A DNA stretch of 64,000 nt from Lysobacter sp. TY2-98 (GCF_003367355.1 NZ_CP031413.1:1964921-2028920); one strand, 5' to 3'; shown: positions 1 through 7,983, counted from the first letter of the stretch. Numbers and translations: made by a program. The notes: generated from the sequence alone by a model not told the origin.

Positions 1-632
1 CGGGCGGTCACCTCGCGACATGGAATGCGGGCCGCTGCTGCGCCGCCGCGCGCGATCGCAACGTCGACGATGTGGGCTTCATCCGCAGCGTCGTCGACAA
101 CGTCGAACACCAGCTCGACGTCGACCACTCGCGCGTCTACGCGACCGGCATGTCGAACGGCGGAATGATGGCGTACCGCCTCGCCTGCGACGCCGCGGAT
201 GTGTTCCGCGCGATCGCACCGGTGGCGGGCACCGACAACACCGCGCGCTGCGCGCCATCGCGTCCGGTCGCGATCGCGCATTTCCACGCGCGCGACGACG
301 ACCACGTGCTGTTCAACGGCGGTGCGGGCGCCGAGGCGTTCCGCGATCGGTCGATGGTCACCGACTTCACGTCGGTGCCGGCGACGATCGATCGCTGGAC
401 GCGTTACGACGGGTGCAGTGCACCGCCACGTCGCGTGCTCAGCGTGCCGGGCGCGTACTGCGAGCTGCGCGCGCCCTGCAACGGTGGTGCCCAGGTGCAG
501 CTTTGCGTCACAGAAACCGGCGCGCACTCCTGGCCGGGCGGCCACAAGGATCGCGGCGAGCCGGCTTCGCAGGCGATTTCCGCGAACGACGTGATGTGGC
601 GATTCTTCGAATCGCTGCCACCGCGGTCGTGA
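1..632 (+). CDS. PHB depolymerase/LpqC-type esterase, 3' part
   Basis: The reading frame is open from base 3 to the TGA at 630-632, and its beginning lies outside the window; the 210 or so visible residues are the alpha/beta-hydrolase core and C-terminus. The motif TWNAGRCC near the start and VYATGMSNGGMMAYRLAC contain the oxyanion region and the G-x-S-x-G nucleophile elbow (GMSNG) typical of secreted esterases of the polyhydroxybutyrate depolymerase/feruloyl esterase (LpqC) family. A histidine in GAHSWPGG near the C-terminus fits the catalytic His. Several cysteines suggest disulfides and an exported protein, but the signal peptide is not visible. True substrate (PHB, feruloyl esters or other) cannot be told from this fragment. 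A strong hairpin follows the stop codon. Confidence 0.85.
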   Translation, partial: GGHLATWNAGRCCAAARDRNVDDVGFIRSVVDNVEHQLDVDHSRVYATGMSNGGMMAYRLACDAADVFRAIAPVAGTDNTARCAPSRPVAIAHFHARDDDHVLFNGGAGAEAFRDRSMVTDFTSVPATIDRWTRYDGCSAPPRRVLSVPGAYCELRAPCNGGAQVQLCVTETGAHSWPGGHKDRGEPASQAISANDVMWRFFESLPPRS

Positions 633-670
633 CGTCAAGACGCGGGATGCCGCCGACTCCGTCAACGAAA

Positions 671-692
671 AAGCCCCGCTTTCGCGGGGCTT
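671..692. terminator. Bidirectional intrinsic terminator
   Basis: A nine-base-pair stem (AAGCCCCGC with GCGGGGCTT) closes a TTTC loop and is followed by a T-run on the plus strand and, because of the preceding A-run, on the minus strand too. It separates the convergent esterase gene and the bTHX gene, and probably serves both. Confidence 0.9.
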
Positions 693-716
693 TTCTGCAT
701 CAGCCGAAGCCGGTGC

Positions 717-911
717 TTATTCCTTCGACGCCGCCTTCTTCACCGCGACCTTCTTGGTCGCCGGCGCCTTGGCCACGGTCTTGGTCGCCTTCTTCGCCAC
801 CGGCGCGGCGGCCGCGCCCGTGCTCACGGTCGTCGCCTTGCTGCTGCGCGCGTTGCCGTAGCTGGAGTTGTAGCGCTTGCCCTTGGCGGTCTTGCGGTCG
901 CCCTTACCCAT
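717..911 (-). CDS. 30S ribosomal protein bTHX with Lys/Ala-rich tail
   Basis: A 64-residue very basic protein starting MGKGDRKTAKGKR, the signature of the small ribosomal peptide bTHX, which binds in a pocket at the top of the 30S head and stabilises rRNA packing. In Thermus the mature protein is only about 26 residues; here the THX core (about residues 1-25) is followed by a low-complexity tail of alternating Ala, Lys, Val and Thr, resembling the C-terminal tails of bacterial histone-like proteins. The upstream AGGAGC, read on the minus strand just before the ATG, is a good ribosome-binding site. It stands alone, 128 bp downstream of merC and convergent with the esterase gene. Confidence 0.85.
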   Translation of the reverse strand: MGKGDRKTAKGKRYNSSYGNARSSKATTVSTGAAAAPVAKKATKTVAKAPATKKVAVKKAASKE

Positions 912-1039
912 CGTGGTGCTCCTGGAATCTGAGAAGTGAATCGGCGCCGCGATCGCGGGCCTGCGGACGAGCCGCGTGAAAGATCGCGCCTGCGCGCGAG
1001 GCTGCGAAGCCTAGCACAGCCGGCGCCGCCGCCGGCCCG

Positions 1040-1471
1040 TCAGGGCGTGCAGCAGGTCGCGTCGTGGCGGTTCTGCAGGCGCAGGTTGAGCACGTGGGCG
1101 ACACCCACCAGCGTGCCGCCGATGGTCATCGACACGGCGTGCAGCAGCGGCGATGCGTGCAGCGGGGCGTAGAGCACGCCCAGCCACAGCGCGACGAGGC
1201 CGGGCACCAGCAGCCTCAACGCCCGCAGCACGCCATGCCGGCGGTAGCCACGGATCAGGCTGTAGAAGCCCAGTGCGCTGGCGAACAACACGAAGCCCAG
1301 CTCGAAATCGTCGTCGAGCCAAGCCGCGAGCCCCAGCGACGGCAGCAGCGCGATGATCAGAGGCAGCGCCGCACAATGCACCGCACACAGCAGCGACCCC
1401 GTGGCGCCGATCCGGTCCAGGATCGGCGTTGCAGGGGGATGCGGAGTCGCGTGCGGAGGCGAGGCGGCCAT
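1040..1471 (-). CDS. MerC-domain inner membrane protein, probably Zur-controlled
   Basis: A 143-residue protein with four predicted membrane segments. The first contains LLCAVHCAALPL, the paired-cysteine (CxxxC) motif of MerC, which carries Hg(II) across the inner membrane in mercury operons. A second Cys pair (TCC) sits at the extreme C-terminus. Chromosomal MerC-domain proteins outside mer operons are of unknown function; lying directly behind znuA-znuB and carrying a Zur-box-like sequence at its own start suggests a role in zinc or another divalent metal. No Shine-Dalgarno sequence is visible before the ATG, and a possible -10 element ends only a few bases upstream, so the mRNA may be leaderless. 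No merR, merT, merP or merA is nearby. Confidence 0.8.
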   Translation of the reverse strand: MAASPPHATPHPPATPILDRIGATGSLLCAVHCAALPLIIALLPSLGLAAWLDDDFELGFVLFASALGFYSLIRGYRRHGVLRALRLLVPGLVALWLGVLYAPLHASPLLHAVSMTIGGTLVGVAHVLNLRLQNRHDATCCTP

Positions 1472-1475
1472 TTGA

Positions 1476-1489
1476 AACACTATAACATT
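1476..1489 (-). promoter_or_regulatory. Zur-box-like site over the merC promoter
   Basis: Read on the minus strand this is AATGTTATAGTGTT: the first nine bases are identical to the half site seen upstream of the outer membrane protein gene, the second half is degenerate. It ends four bases before the merC ATG. A TTGACG at 1505-1510, overlapping the znuB stop codon, could be the -35 element with this site covering the -10. AT-rich ATGTTATA half sites are the known Zur operator pattern in E. coli; Zur binding here is inferred. Confidence 0.55.
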
Positions 1490-1506
1490 GCGGGGCGAAC
1501 GCCCCG

Positions 1507-2307
1507 TCAATGCTCCAGCGCCACCGCCGCGCGGGCCGCATGCGCACGCCGCACCGACGGCACGGCCTGCGCCAGGATCGCCGCCACCGCCAGCATCCAC
1601 ACGATGAGCGCGCCGCTCGGCAGGTCGAGCACGGCCGAGACGGCGAGCCCGAGCACGTAACCCGCGATGCCGATCAGGTAGGCCGCGACGAGCTGTTTGC
1701 GCCCCACCATGCCCGCCGTCGCCAGCGCCGGCACGATCAGGCTCGCGAACACGAGGTAGACGCCGACCAGCTGCACCGACGCGGTGATCGCCAGCGCGAA
1801 CAGCGCATAGAAGACGAGGCCCTTCAGCTGGCCGCGGCGCATCCACATGAAGGCGAGCAGCACGACCGACAGGATCAGCGCCGGGATCAGCTGCGCGTAG
1901 CTCACCCACAGAATCTGCCCGACCAGAAGATCCTTGAGGTGCTCACCGCCCTGCGGATTGTTCGCGAGGAGCAACAGTCCGCCGGTCGCGGCCAGCGCGA
2001 ACAGCGTGCCGATCAAGGGCTCCTGGTACTGCGGCCAGCGCTTGTCGGTCCACGACAGCAGGCCCGCACCGAGCAGCGCCGCGGCCGCCGCCGCGGCCTG
2101 CACACCGTAACCGTGCTCATCGATGCCGAGGAACTGCGCGAGGATGACGCCGAGCCCCGCGATCTGCGCGATCGCGAGGTCGATGAAGATGATGCCGCGC
2201 GACAGCACCTGACGACCCAGCGGAACGTGCGTCGACAGCACGATCAGGCCCGCCGCACAGGCGGGCCCGAGGATGCTGAGATCGAGCCCTTCCCAGTTCA
2301 GCGTCAC
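1507..2307 (-). CDS. znuB: Zinc ABC transporter permease ZnuB
   Basis: A 266-residue integral membrane protein of the ABC-3 family (metal permeases for Zn/Mn), with about eight hydrophobic segments, for example LDLSILGPACAAGLIVLSTH at the N-terminus and GIIFIDLAIAQIAGLGVILA, the cytoplasmic-loop region that contacts the ATPase. It would form the channel through which zinc delivered by ZnuA enters the cytoplasm. The ATG overlaps the end of znuA by four bases (ATGA), so the two are translationally coupled. An ATPase subunit gene (znuC), which the permease needs, is not present anywhere in this window. A small GC-rich hairpin (1491-1506) follows the stop. Confidence 0.92.
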   Translation of the reverse strand: MTLNWEGLDLSILGPACAAGLIVLSTHVPLGRQVLSRGIIFIDLAIAQIAGLGVILAQFLGIDEHGYGVQAAAAAAALLGAGLLSWTDKRWPQYQEPLIGTLFALAATGGLLLLANNPQGGEHLKDLLVGQILWVSYAQLIPALILSVVLLAFMWMRRGQLKGLVFYALFALAITASVQLVGVYLVFASLIVPALATAGMVGRKQLVAAYLIGIAGYVLGLAVSAVLDLPSGALIVWMLAVAAILAQAVPSVRRAHAARAAVALEH

Positions 2308-3203
2308 TTGGCGACCTTCAGCAGCTTGGAGATCGTCGAGTCGAACAGGCCGAAGAGATCCTTCGACTGGGCATCACCGCCCACGGTGAGCGGCAGCGTC
2401 ACCGCCGGCACGCCGGTGCGGTCGGCCAGCCAGTCGGCCGGCTTCGGATCCTGGTAGGCCGCACGAACGATCGCGAGCGTGTTCGCGCTCTTCGTCGTCG
2501 CGATCAGGCTCGCGAGATGCGCGCTGGTCGGCGGCACGCCGGGCTTCGGCTCGAGTGCACCGATCTGCTGCATGCCGAGCCAATCCCACAGGTAGACCCA
2601 GCTGATGTGGTGCACGACGACCTTGCGACCCACGAGCGGCGCGGCCTGCGCCTTCCAACGCACCATCGCCGCTCTCCAGCGGTTCTGGAAGTTCGTCAGG
2701 TTCTGCTGGTACGCGGCGGCGTTCGACGGATCGAGCTGCGCGAGGCGCGCATCGAGGCGTTGCGCCACGATCAGCACGCGACGCGGATCCATCTGGATGT
2801 GCGGATTGCCGTCCGGATGCACGTCGCCGTTCGCCCGATCCAGTGCCGACGGCTTCTCGAGCGTCTTCACCTGCTTCGCCGCTTCGAAGTAGCCGGGGCC
2901 CGACGCCACCTTGGTGTTGCCCGACTGGCGGATCAGCTGCGGCAACCAGCCCACTTCGAGTTCGGCGCCGGTGCAGACGACCATGTCGGCCGCGCGCACC
3001 TTCGCGATCAGGCTGGGCTTCGCTTCGATGACGTGCACGTCCTGCAGCGCGGACGTGCCGACGTCGACGTCGACCTTGTCGCCAGCAAGCTCGTGCACCA
3101 GCGAACCCCATTCGGGCTCGCACGCGAAGACGCGCATCTTGGCCTGCGCGGGCGCGGCGACCGCACCGGCGAGCAGGACCGCGGACATCAGCAGGGACTT
3201 CAT
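2304..3203 (-). CDS. znuA: Periplasmic zinc-binding protein ZnuA
   Basis: A 299-residue cluster A-I solute-binding protein with a signal peptide (hydrophobic stretch ending around APAQA-K, residue 21). It captures zinc in the periplasm and hands it to ZnuB. Candidate metal ligands are the histidines in DVHVIEAKPS (around residue 57), in VHPDG-PHIQMDP and in VVHHISWVYLW, plus a C-terminal acidic residue. The loop between the first two ligands is short and lacks the long His/Asp-rich insert of E. coli ZnuA, resembling the simpler loop of AztC-like or manganese-type homologues. It lies 11 bp behind the outer membrane protein gene and overlaps znuB, so it is part of one operon probably controlled by the Zur box at 4725-4738. 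Confidence 0.9.
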   Translation of the reverse strand: MKSLLMSAVLLAGAVAAPAQAKMRVFACEPEWGSLVHELAGDKVDVDVGTSALQDVHVIEAKPSLIAKVRAADMVVCTGAELEVGWLPQLIRQSGNTKVASGPGYFEAAKQVKTLEKPSALDRANGDVHPDGNPHIQMDPRRVLIVAQRLDARLAQLDPSNAAAYQQNLTNFQNRWRAAMVRWKAQAAPLVGRKVVVHHISWVYLWDWLGMQQIGALEPKPGVPPTSAHLASLIATTKSANTLAIVRAAYQDPKPADWLADRTGVPAVTLPLTVGGDAQSKDLFGLFDSTISKLLKVAK

Positions 3204-3214
3204 CGATCGAATCC

Positions 3215-4702
3215 TCAGAACTTGTGGGCGCCGTGGGCGCCGAGGCTGGTCTGGTACTGCACGGTCACGGCGTTGTCCGTGTCGACCGCATTGGGCTTGT
3301 CATGGCTCAACTGCAGCCTGAACAGGCTGAACTCGCTGTTGCGCCAGGTCGCTTCGATCGTGTGGCGGGTGGGATCGGTGTCGCTCGCGAACGGGCCGTC
3401 ATTCGCCGCCCACAGGCGATCGAAGCGATAGCCGACGTCCCACTGGCGGTTGATGCGATACACGGCTTCGGCGTACGCACCCCGACGCTTGCCGCTCCAG
3501 TCGAATACGACCGACGGATCCGCCGCATCGACCACCGTGCCATCGCGGTGATCGATCATGTATTCGCTGCGCAGCGTCAGGCCGCCGTCCTTGAAGTTGC
3601 CCTGCGGGGCCCACTTCCAGGTGCCGTCGACGATGTACAGCGTGCCGTCGCCGGTGAAACCGTCTTCGCCGCCGATCGCGCTCGTGCGCAGCGCCGAAAC
3701 GCCCGCGAGCCATTCGTTCTCGTCTCCGACGTCGCCGCCGACGTGCGCGAACAGCGTCTTGGTGCCGACGCCGCCATGGCCCGCGCCGGCGGCCGGGTAG
3801 CTCTCGCCGCGGAAGGCTTCACCACCGACTTCGAAGAACAGCGACGTCGGCGCGACCCAACGCACCTGCACACCGTCGTCGCCGTACTGGTTGCCGAGGA
3901 AGGCCTGGTAGGCGAGCGGGCGATCGAAGAAGTTGTCGGTGTGCGCGTGGTGGCTGTTGAGGTAGCCGATGTTCGAATAGAACCGGCCCAGGCGCATGTT
4001 CCAGCCTGCCGGCAGAGCGGTGGTGTCGATGAACGCTTCTTCGACGCCGATGTGATCCTGACCGTTCTCGCTCGCCGCGGTCAGCGTGAGCTGACCGTAG
4101 AACTTCTCGTCGATGTTCGCCGCGAACGAGATTTCGCTCTCGCCGAGCGAGAAGCCATCCGGTGCGGGACCACCCTCGCCCACGATCGGGAAACCCGCGC
4201 GGATGTAGTTCGCCGGATCGAGCGAGTGATGCGTGTAGCTGCCGTTGAGGATGATCGAGATCGCAGGATTGAACGCGTTCGGGTTCGAACTCGAGCCGCC
4301 GCCGTCCGCGCTCGCGACGTTGTCGTTGGACTCTCCGGTCGCGACGGGTGCAGGCGCGGCAGCGCTCGCGGTGTCGTCAGGCACGGCGAGGTCGTCGTTC
4401 GCGGCGAGATCCGACGTGTCGGCCGCGGCGGGTGCGGATGTCGCGGCACTGCCGCCGGGCGTCGGCGCGGCCGGCGCTGCGACGTTCGCGGTCGACGCGC
4501 CCTTGAGTCGCGCAACCTCTGCCTGAGCGGCCTCCGCTTCGGCGCGTGCCTTTGCAGCGTCTGCGCGCGCGGCCTTGGCGTCGGCTTCGAGCTGCGCCAT
4601 GCGCGCTTCCAGCGCCTTGAACTGCGCCTGCGAGACGCCTTCGGCCGCGTGGGCGGTGCCCAGCGCGACGGCAAGCGCGAGGGCCAGGAGGGTTTTGGTC
4701 AT
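3215..4702 (-). CDS. Zur-linked beta-barrel outer membrane protein with coiled-coil N-terminus
   Basis: A 495-residue exported protein: signal peptide to about residue 19 (GTAHA-A), then an Ala/Glu/Lys heptad region (about 20-65) predicted to form a trimeric coiled coil, a Pro/Ala/Asp-rich linker (about 70-140), and a 350-residue C-terminal region with alternating hydrophobic/polar strands and the terminal aromatic (HKF) of outer membrane barrels. A His-rich segment, LNSHHAHTDNFFDRP, might bind metal. The architecture recalls porins with an N-terminal coiled coil (OprO/OprP type), not a TonB-dependent receptor: no plug domain is visible. As first gene of the znuA-znuB operon behind a Zur box, it is a candidate zinc-uptake porin. 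Exact substrate unknown. Confidence 0.75.
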   Translation of the reverse strand: MTKTLLALALAVALGTAHAAEGVSQAQFKALEARMAQLEADAKAARADAAKARAEAEAAQAEVARLKGASTANVAAPAAPTPGGSAATSAPAAADTSDLAANDDLAVPDDTASAAAPAPVATGESNDNVASADGGGSSSNPNAFNPAISIILNGSYTHHSLDPANYIRAGFPIVGEGGPAPDGFSLGESEISFAANIDEKFYGQLTLTAASENGQDHIGVEEAFIDTTALPAGWNMRLGRFYSNIGYLNSHHAHTDNFFDRPLAYQAFLGNQYGDDGVQVRWVAPTSLFFEVGGEAFRGESYPAAGAGHGGVGTKTLFAHVGGDVGDENEWLAGVSALRTSAIGGEDGFTGDGTLYIVDGTWKWAPQGNFKDGGLTLRSEYMIDHRDGTVVDAADPSVVFDWSGKRRGAYAEAVYRINRQWDVGYRFDRLWAANDGPFASDTDPTRHTIEATWRNSEFSLFRLQLSHDKPNAVDTDNAVTVQYQTSLGAHGAHKF

Positions 4703-4724
4703 TGAGGCCGGGTCCGAAGTTCGG

Positions 4725-4738
4725 AAGGTTATAACATT
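4725..4738 (-). promoter_or_regulatory. Zur box upstream of the zinc import operon
   Basis: On the minus strand it reads AATGTTATAACCTT, a nearly perfect palindrome (AATGTTATAACATT with one change). It lies 23 bp upstream of the ATG of the outer membrane protein gene. TATAAC within it can act as the -10 element, so a bound repressor would block transcription of the barrel-znuA-znuB operon when zinc is ample. The match is to the AT-rich operator class known for Zur in E. coli. Confidence 0.7.
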
Positions 4739-4787
4739 ACGTTACGGGCCCGGCGGCCGCTCGCTCAATAGCCCGGAAGTCAGGGAT

Positions 4788-5282
4788 TCAGTCGCCGTCC
4801 GGGTGGGCGGCGCAATCGGCGCAGAGGCCGTGGACCTCCAGCGTCTGCGCGCGCGGGGTGAAGCCGAGGGCACGGGCGCGAGCATCCAGCGCACCGACGA
4901 TCTGCTCGTCTTCCAGTTCGGTCGCCGCGTGGCAGCGGTCGCAGATCAGGAACGGCACCGCGTGCTGCGCGCCACCCGGATGGTGGCAACCGACGAACGC
5001 ATTGATCGACGACAGCTTGTGGATGAAGCCGTGTTCGAGCAGGAAGTCGAGCGCGCGATACACCGTCGGCGGCGCCGCGCCTTCGTGCGTCGCCTTCATG
5101 CGATCGAGCAGGTCGTACGCCTTGAGCGGTCGGTCGGCATCGGCGATCAGCCGCAACGCGCTCGCACGCAACGGCGTCAGGCGCAGGCCGCGTTGTTCAC
5201 AGGCACGTTCGACCTGCGCGACGAACGCATCGCCCGTGTGGACGTGATGACGCGGATCGGTGCAGGTCTCGTGGTGTGCCAT
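4788..5282 (-). CDS. zur: Zinc uptake regulator Zur (Fur family)
   Basis: A 164-residue Fur-family repressor. The start at 5282 (MAHHETC) is chosen over an upstream in-frame start because it matches family length and lies just after gltX. Residues about 15-85 form the winged-helix DNA-binding domain (RLTPLRASALRLIADADRPLKAYDLL, with the recognition helix near PPTVYRALDFLLEHGFIH). The C-terminal dimerisation domain has two CxxC pairs, ICDRC and LCADC, typical of the structural zinc site in Zur, and a GCHHPGG sequence. It senses zinc and should repress the adjacent import operon through the box at 4725-4738. It is separately transcribed from that operon or read through from gltX, whose stop is 7 bp upstream. 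Confidence 0.92.
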   Translation of the reverse strand: MAHHETCTDPRHHVHTGDAFVAQVERACEQRGLRLTPLRASALRLIADADRPLKAYDLLDRMKATHEGAAPPTVYRALDFLLEHGFIHKLSSINAFVGCHHPGGAQHAVPFLICDRCHAATELEDEQIVGALDARARALGFTPRAQTLEVHGLCADCAAHPDGD

Positions 5283-5289
5283 GGGGACC

Positions 5290-6696
5290 TCAGGCGTGCG
5301 CGGGCACTTTCGCGAGCGCCGCGTCGATGCGACGCAGTGCTTCGTCGTGACCCGCAAGGTAGATGGTGTGCGCGATATCCGGACTCACCTGCGTGCCGGT
5401 GATCGCAACGCGCAGCGGCTGCGCGACCTTGCCCATGCCGACTTCGCAGGCGGTGGCGACATCGTTCAACGTCGCGTGGATCGCTTCGGGCGTCCATGCG
5501 GCGAGCTGCGCGAGGCGCGAGCGTGCTTCTTCGAGCGGTGCGCGCGCGCCCGCGTTGAGATGCTTGGCGACGGCGGCGGCGTCATAGGTTTCGAGCGGCT
5601 GGAACCACACCGCCGCACGCTCGGCCATGTCGCTGAGCGTCTGCACGCGATCACGCAGCGCGACGACGATGTCGGCCGGCGCCGGACCGCGCGACAGGTC
5701 GTAGCCCTTGCGCTCGAGATGCCAGACGAGGTGCTTGGCGACGTCGGCCGCATCGTCGCTCTTGAGGTACTGCTGGTTGAGCCAGCCGAGCTTCGCCGAG
5801 TCCAGGCGTGACGCCTTCGGATTGACGTCCTTGAGATCGAACAGTCGCGTGAGTTCGGGGATCGAGAAGATCTCCTGATCGCCGTGCGACCAGCCCAGGC
5901 GCGCGAGGTAATTGAGCAGCGCGTGCGGCAGGTAGCCGATCTCGCGGTACTGCATGACGTCGGCCGCACCCGTGCGCTTGGACAGCTTGGCGCCCTGCTC
6001 GTCGAGGATCATCGGCAGGTGCGCGAAGTGCGGCACCGGCGCGCCGAGCGCCTTGTAGATGTTGATCTGGCGCGGCGTGTTGTTGACGTGGTCATCGCCG
6101 CGCACCACGTCGGTGATGCGCATGTCGATGTCATCGACGACGACGGCGAAGTTGTAGGTCGCGTAGCCGTCGGAACGGAAGATCACCAGGTCGTCGAGCT
6201 CGCTGTTGGCGAACTCGATGCGGCCCTTGACCTTGTCGTCCCACACCACCGTGCCGTCCTGCGGATTGCGGAAGCGGATCACGCGGTTCGGATCGTCGCG
6301 GTACGGCAGGTTGGCGTCGCGCGCGGCGCCGTTGTAGCGCGGCTTGACGCCCTCGGCCATCGCCTTCTCGCGCGCGGCCTCGAGCTCTTCCCTGGTCTCG
6401 TAGGCGTAGTACGCCTTGCCGTCGGCGACGAGCTGCTCGGCGACCTCGCGATACCGATCGAGCCGCTGCGTCTGATAGATCGGGCCTTCGTCGTAGTCGA
6501 GGCCGAGCCAGTCCATCGCTTCGAGGATCGCGTCGATCGCGCCCTGCGTGCTGCGCTCGCGATCCGTGTCCTCGATGCGGAGGACGAACGCGCCACCCTG
6601 GCGGCGGGCTTCGAGCCAGCAATAGAGCGCGGTGCGGGCACCACCGATATGGAGGTAGCCGGTGGGGCTCGGCGCGAAACGGGTACGCGTACTCAT
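5290..6696 (-). CDS. gltX: Glutamyl-tRNA synthetase
   Basis: A 468-residue class I aminoacyl-tRNA synthetase that charges tRNA-Glu. The HIGH-type motif HIGG is at residues 16-19 with FAPSPTG before it, the KMSKS-type motif KLSKR at about residue 237, and [11 protein letters not shown] before that. Length is normal for bacterial GluRS. The E. coli enzyme has a zinc ligand set Cys-x-Cys...Cys-x-His after the HIGH region; here those places read YAY (about residues 97-99) and AARD, so no zinc is expected. It precedes zur with a 7-bp gap, an arrangement that may make the two co-transcribed. Confidence 0.97.
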   Translation of the reverse strand: MSTRTRFAPSPTGYLHIGGARTALYCWLEARRQGGAFVLRIEDTDRERSTQGAIDAILEAMDWLGLDYDEGPIYQTQRLDRYREVAEQLVADGKAYYAYETREELEAAREKAMAEGVKPRYNGAARDANLPYRDDPNRVIRFRNPQDGTVVWDDKVKGRIEFANSELDDLVIFRSDGYATYNFAVVVDDIDMRITDVVRGDDHVNNTPRQINIYKALGAPVPHFAHLPMILDEQGAKLSKRTGAADVMQYREIGYLPHALLNYLARLGWSHGDQEIFSIPELTRLFDLKDVNPKASRLDSAKLGWLNQQYLKSDDAADVAKHLVWHLERKGYDLSRGPAPADIVVALRDRVQTLSDMAERAAVWFQPLETYDAAAVAKHLNAGARAPLEEARSRLAQLAAWTPEAIHATLNDVATACEVGMGKVAQPLRVAITGTQVSPDIAHTIYLAGHDEALRRIDAALAKVPAHA

Positions 6697-6754
6697 TGCG
6701 AAGCTCGGACGAACGTGGGGGCGATGATTTTACGCCTGCCGTCGAGCGGCCCGT

Positions 6755-7006
6755 TCAGCCGTCGGGCGTGATGTCGACCATCAGCCAGAAGCCGTCGTCG
6801 TCATCGGGTTGCCGCGGCAGTGCTTCGAGGCGTGTGGGCACCGGCCAGCCCGCCGTGCGCACGTGCTGCATGACGGCTTCGCGGACCGCGCGATTGAGCG
6901 CGACGAGCCGCTCGGCCTGCGCGCTGCAGCCCGGGAAGTCGGGCAGCGTGGCGTGATAGTGGCGCTCGGCGTCGCGCCGGACGAACGCGAAGTAACCGCG
7001 ATTCAA
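6755..7006 (-). CDS. Solitary HicB-like protein
   Basis: An 83-residue protein if translation begins at the TTG at 7006, which gives a start of (M)NRGYFAFVRRDAERHYHATLPDFPGC. This is the HicB N-terminal fold: beta strand, YHATLPDFPGC core, then the helix with AVREAVMQHV. HicB antitoxins neutralise the mRNA interferase HicA, but no hicA is adjacent, and the usual C-terminal DNA-binding domain is absent, so it may be a stand-alone HicB-fold protein. The C-terminal half is acidic (QPDDDDGFWLMVDITPDG). The start is uncertain: no ATG is available in this frame near the conserved region; a short upstream reading frame ends over the TTG. Confidence 0.6.
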   Translation of the reverse strand: MNRGYFAFVRRDAERHYHATLPDFPGCSAQAERLVALNRAVREAVMQHVRTAGWPVPTRLEALPRQPDDDDGFWLMVDITPDG

Positions 7007-7053
7007 GCGGGCACCCGGGCGTCCGCGCCCTCCATCTGCGTGTACATCCCCAT
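7003..7053 (-). CDS. 16-codon upstream ORF coupled to the HicB-like gene
   Basis: A small frame beginning MGMYTQMEGADARVPA ends in a TGA that overlaps the proposed TTG start of the HicB-like gene as TTGA. This is the classical arrangement for termination-reinitiation coupling and would explain why the HicB-like gene lacks its own Shine-Dalgarno sequence. No homology is recognised. Whether it is translated is inferred from position only. Confidence 0.35.
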   Translation of the reverse strand: MGMYTQMEGADARVPA

Positions 7054-7227
7054 ACCGTCCGCCCCCCGGCCGTGATCGGTTCGGATCGACTATACGCCCG
7101 CCGGTCGGCGCGTCACCGGCGCGGCGTCGCGGACGTGCGGCCCGTCGCATTCGTAAAGGCCGCTTGAGGTGGAAGACGCCGTTTCGGCCCGGGCCGGCCG
7201 CGCGGAACGGCCGCCTACAATGAGCCC

Positions 7228-7962
7228 ATGGCGACTCTCTTCATCTCCGACCTGCACCTCGACGCCGAGCGTCCGCAGGTCACGGACCTGTTCCTGCGCT
7301 TCCTGCGCGATGAAGCACGCGGCGCATCGGCGCTGTACATCCTCGGCGACCTGTTCGAGGCGTGGGTGGGCGATGACGATCCGTCGGAAACGGGCGCTGC
7401 CGTCGCGCGCGGCGTGCGTGAACTGGTCGACAGCGGAACGCCAACGCATTTCATCCGCGGCAATCGCGACTTCCTGCTGGGTAGCGAGTACGCGCGACGC
7501 GCCGGCATGACGATCCTGCAGGATCCGTCGGTGGTGATGCTGGACGGCCGTCCCGCACTGATCCTGCATGGCGATCTGCTCTGCACGGCGGACACCGGCT
7601 ACATGGCGTTTCGCGCGCAGACGCGCGATCCCAAATGGCAGGCGCAGTTCCTGTCGCAGCCGTTGGCCGCGCGCATCGCTTTCGCGCAGCACGCCCGCGC
7701 GCAAAGCCGCGATGCACAGGCCGCGCTGAAGAGCGCCGGCACGATGGAAACGATTACCGACGTCGCGCCGTCGACCGTGAACGAATACTTCGTGCGCTAC
7801 GGCGTCGACCTGATGATTCATGGCCACACGCATCGCCCGGCCATCCATCCGCTGGACGTGGGCGGTCGCGCGCGTCGTCGCGTCGTGCTCGGCGACTGGT
7901 ACGACCACGGTTCGGTATTGCGCGTCGACGGCGATCGCGTGGAGCTGCAGGGCTTGGCGTGA
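7228..7962 (+). CDS. lpxH: UDP-2,3-diacylglucosamine diphosphatase LpxH
   Basis: A 244-residue calcineurin-like metallophosphoesterase that hydrolyses UDP-2,3-diacylglucosamine to lipid X and UMP in lipid A synthesis at the inner membrane face. Metal-binding motifs are all present: SDLHL (residues 7-11), [11 protein letters not shown] (about 39-49), GNRDF (about 78), HGD near 112, and HGHTHRP near 194. The ATG at 7228 begins directly with the first beta strand ([11 protein letters not shown]). It is divergent from the HicB-like gene and convergent with the DUF455 gene, 21 bp away. Confidence 0.95.
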   Translation: MATLFISDLHLDAERPQVTDLFLRFLRDEARGASALYILGDLFEAWVGDDDPSETGAAVARGVRELVDSGTPTHFIRGNRDFLLGSEYARRAGMTILQDPSVVMLDGRPALILHGDLLCTADTGYMAFRAQTRDPKWQAQFLSQPLAARIAFAQHARAQSRDAQAALKSAGTMETITDVAPSTVNEYFVRYGVDLMIHGHTHRPAIHPLDVGGRARRRVVLGDWYDHGSVLRVDGDRVELQGLA

Positions 7963-7983
7963 AGCGGCGCGCTCGCGCGGACG

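Noticed and set aside
1472-1909. Upstream extension of the merC frame over znuB
   Set aside because: It is a GC-driven shadow of znuB; the MerC family starts near 1471.
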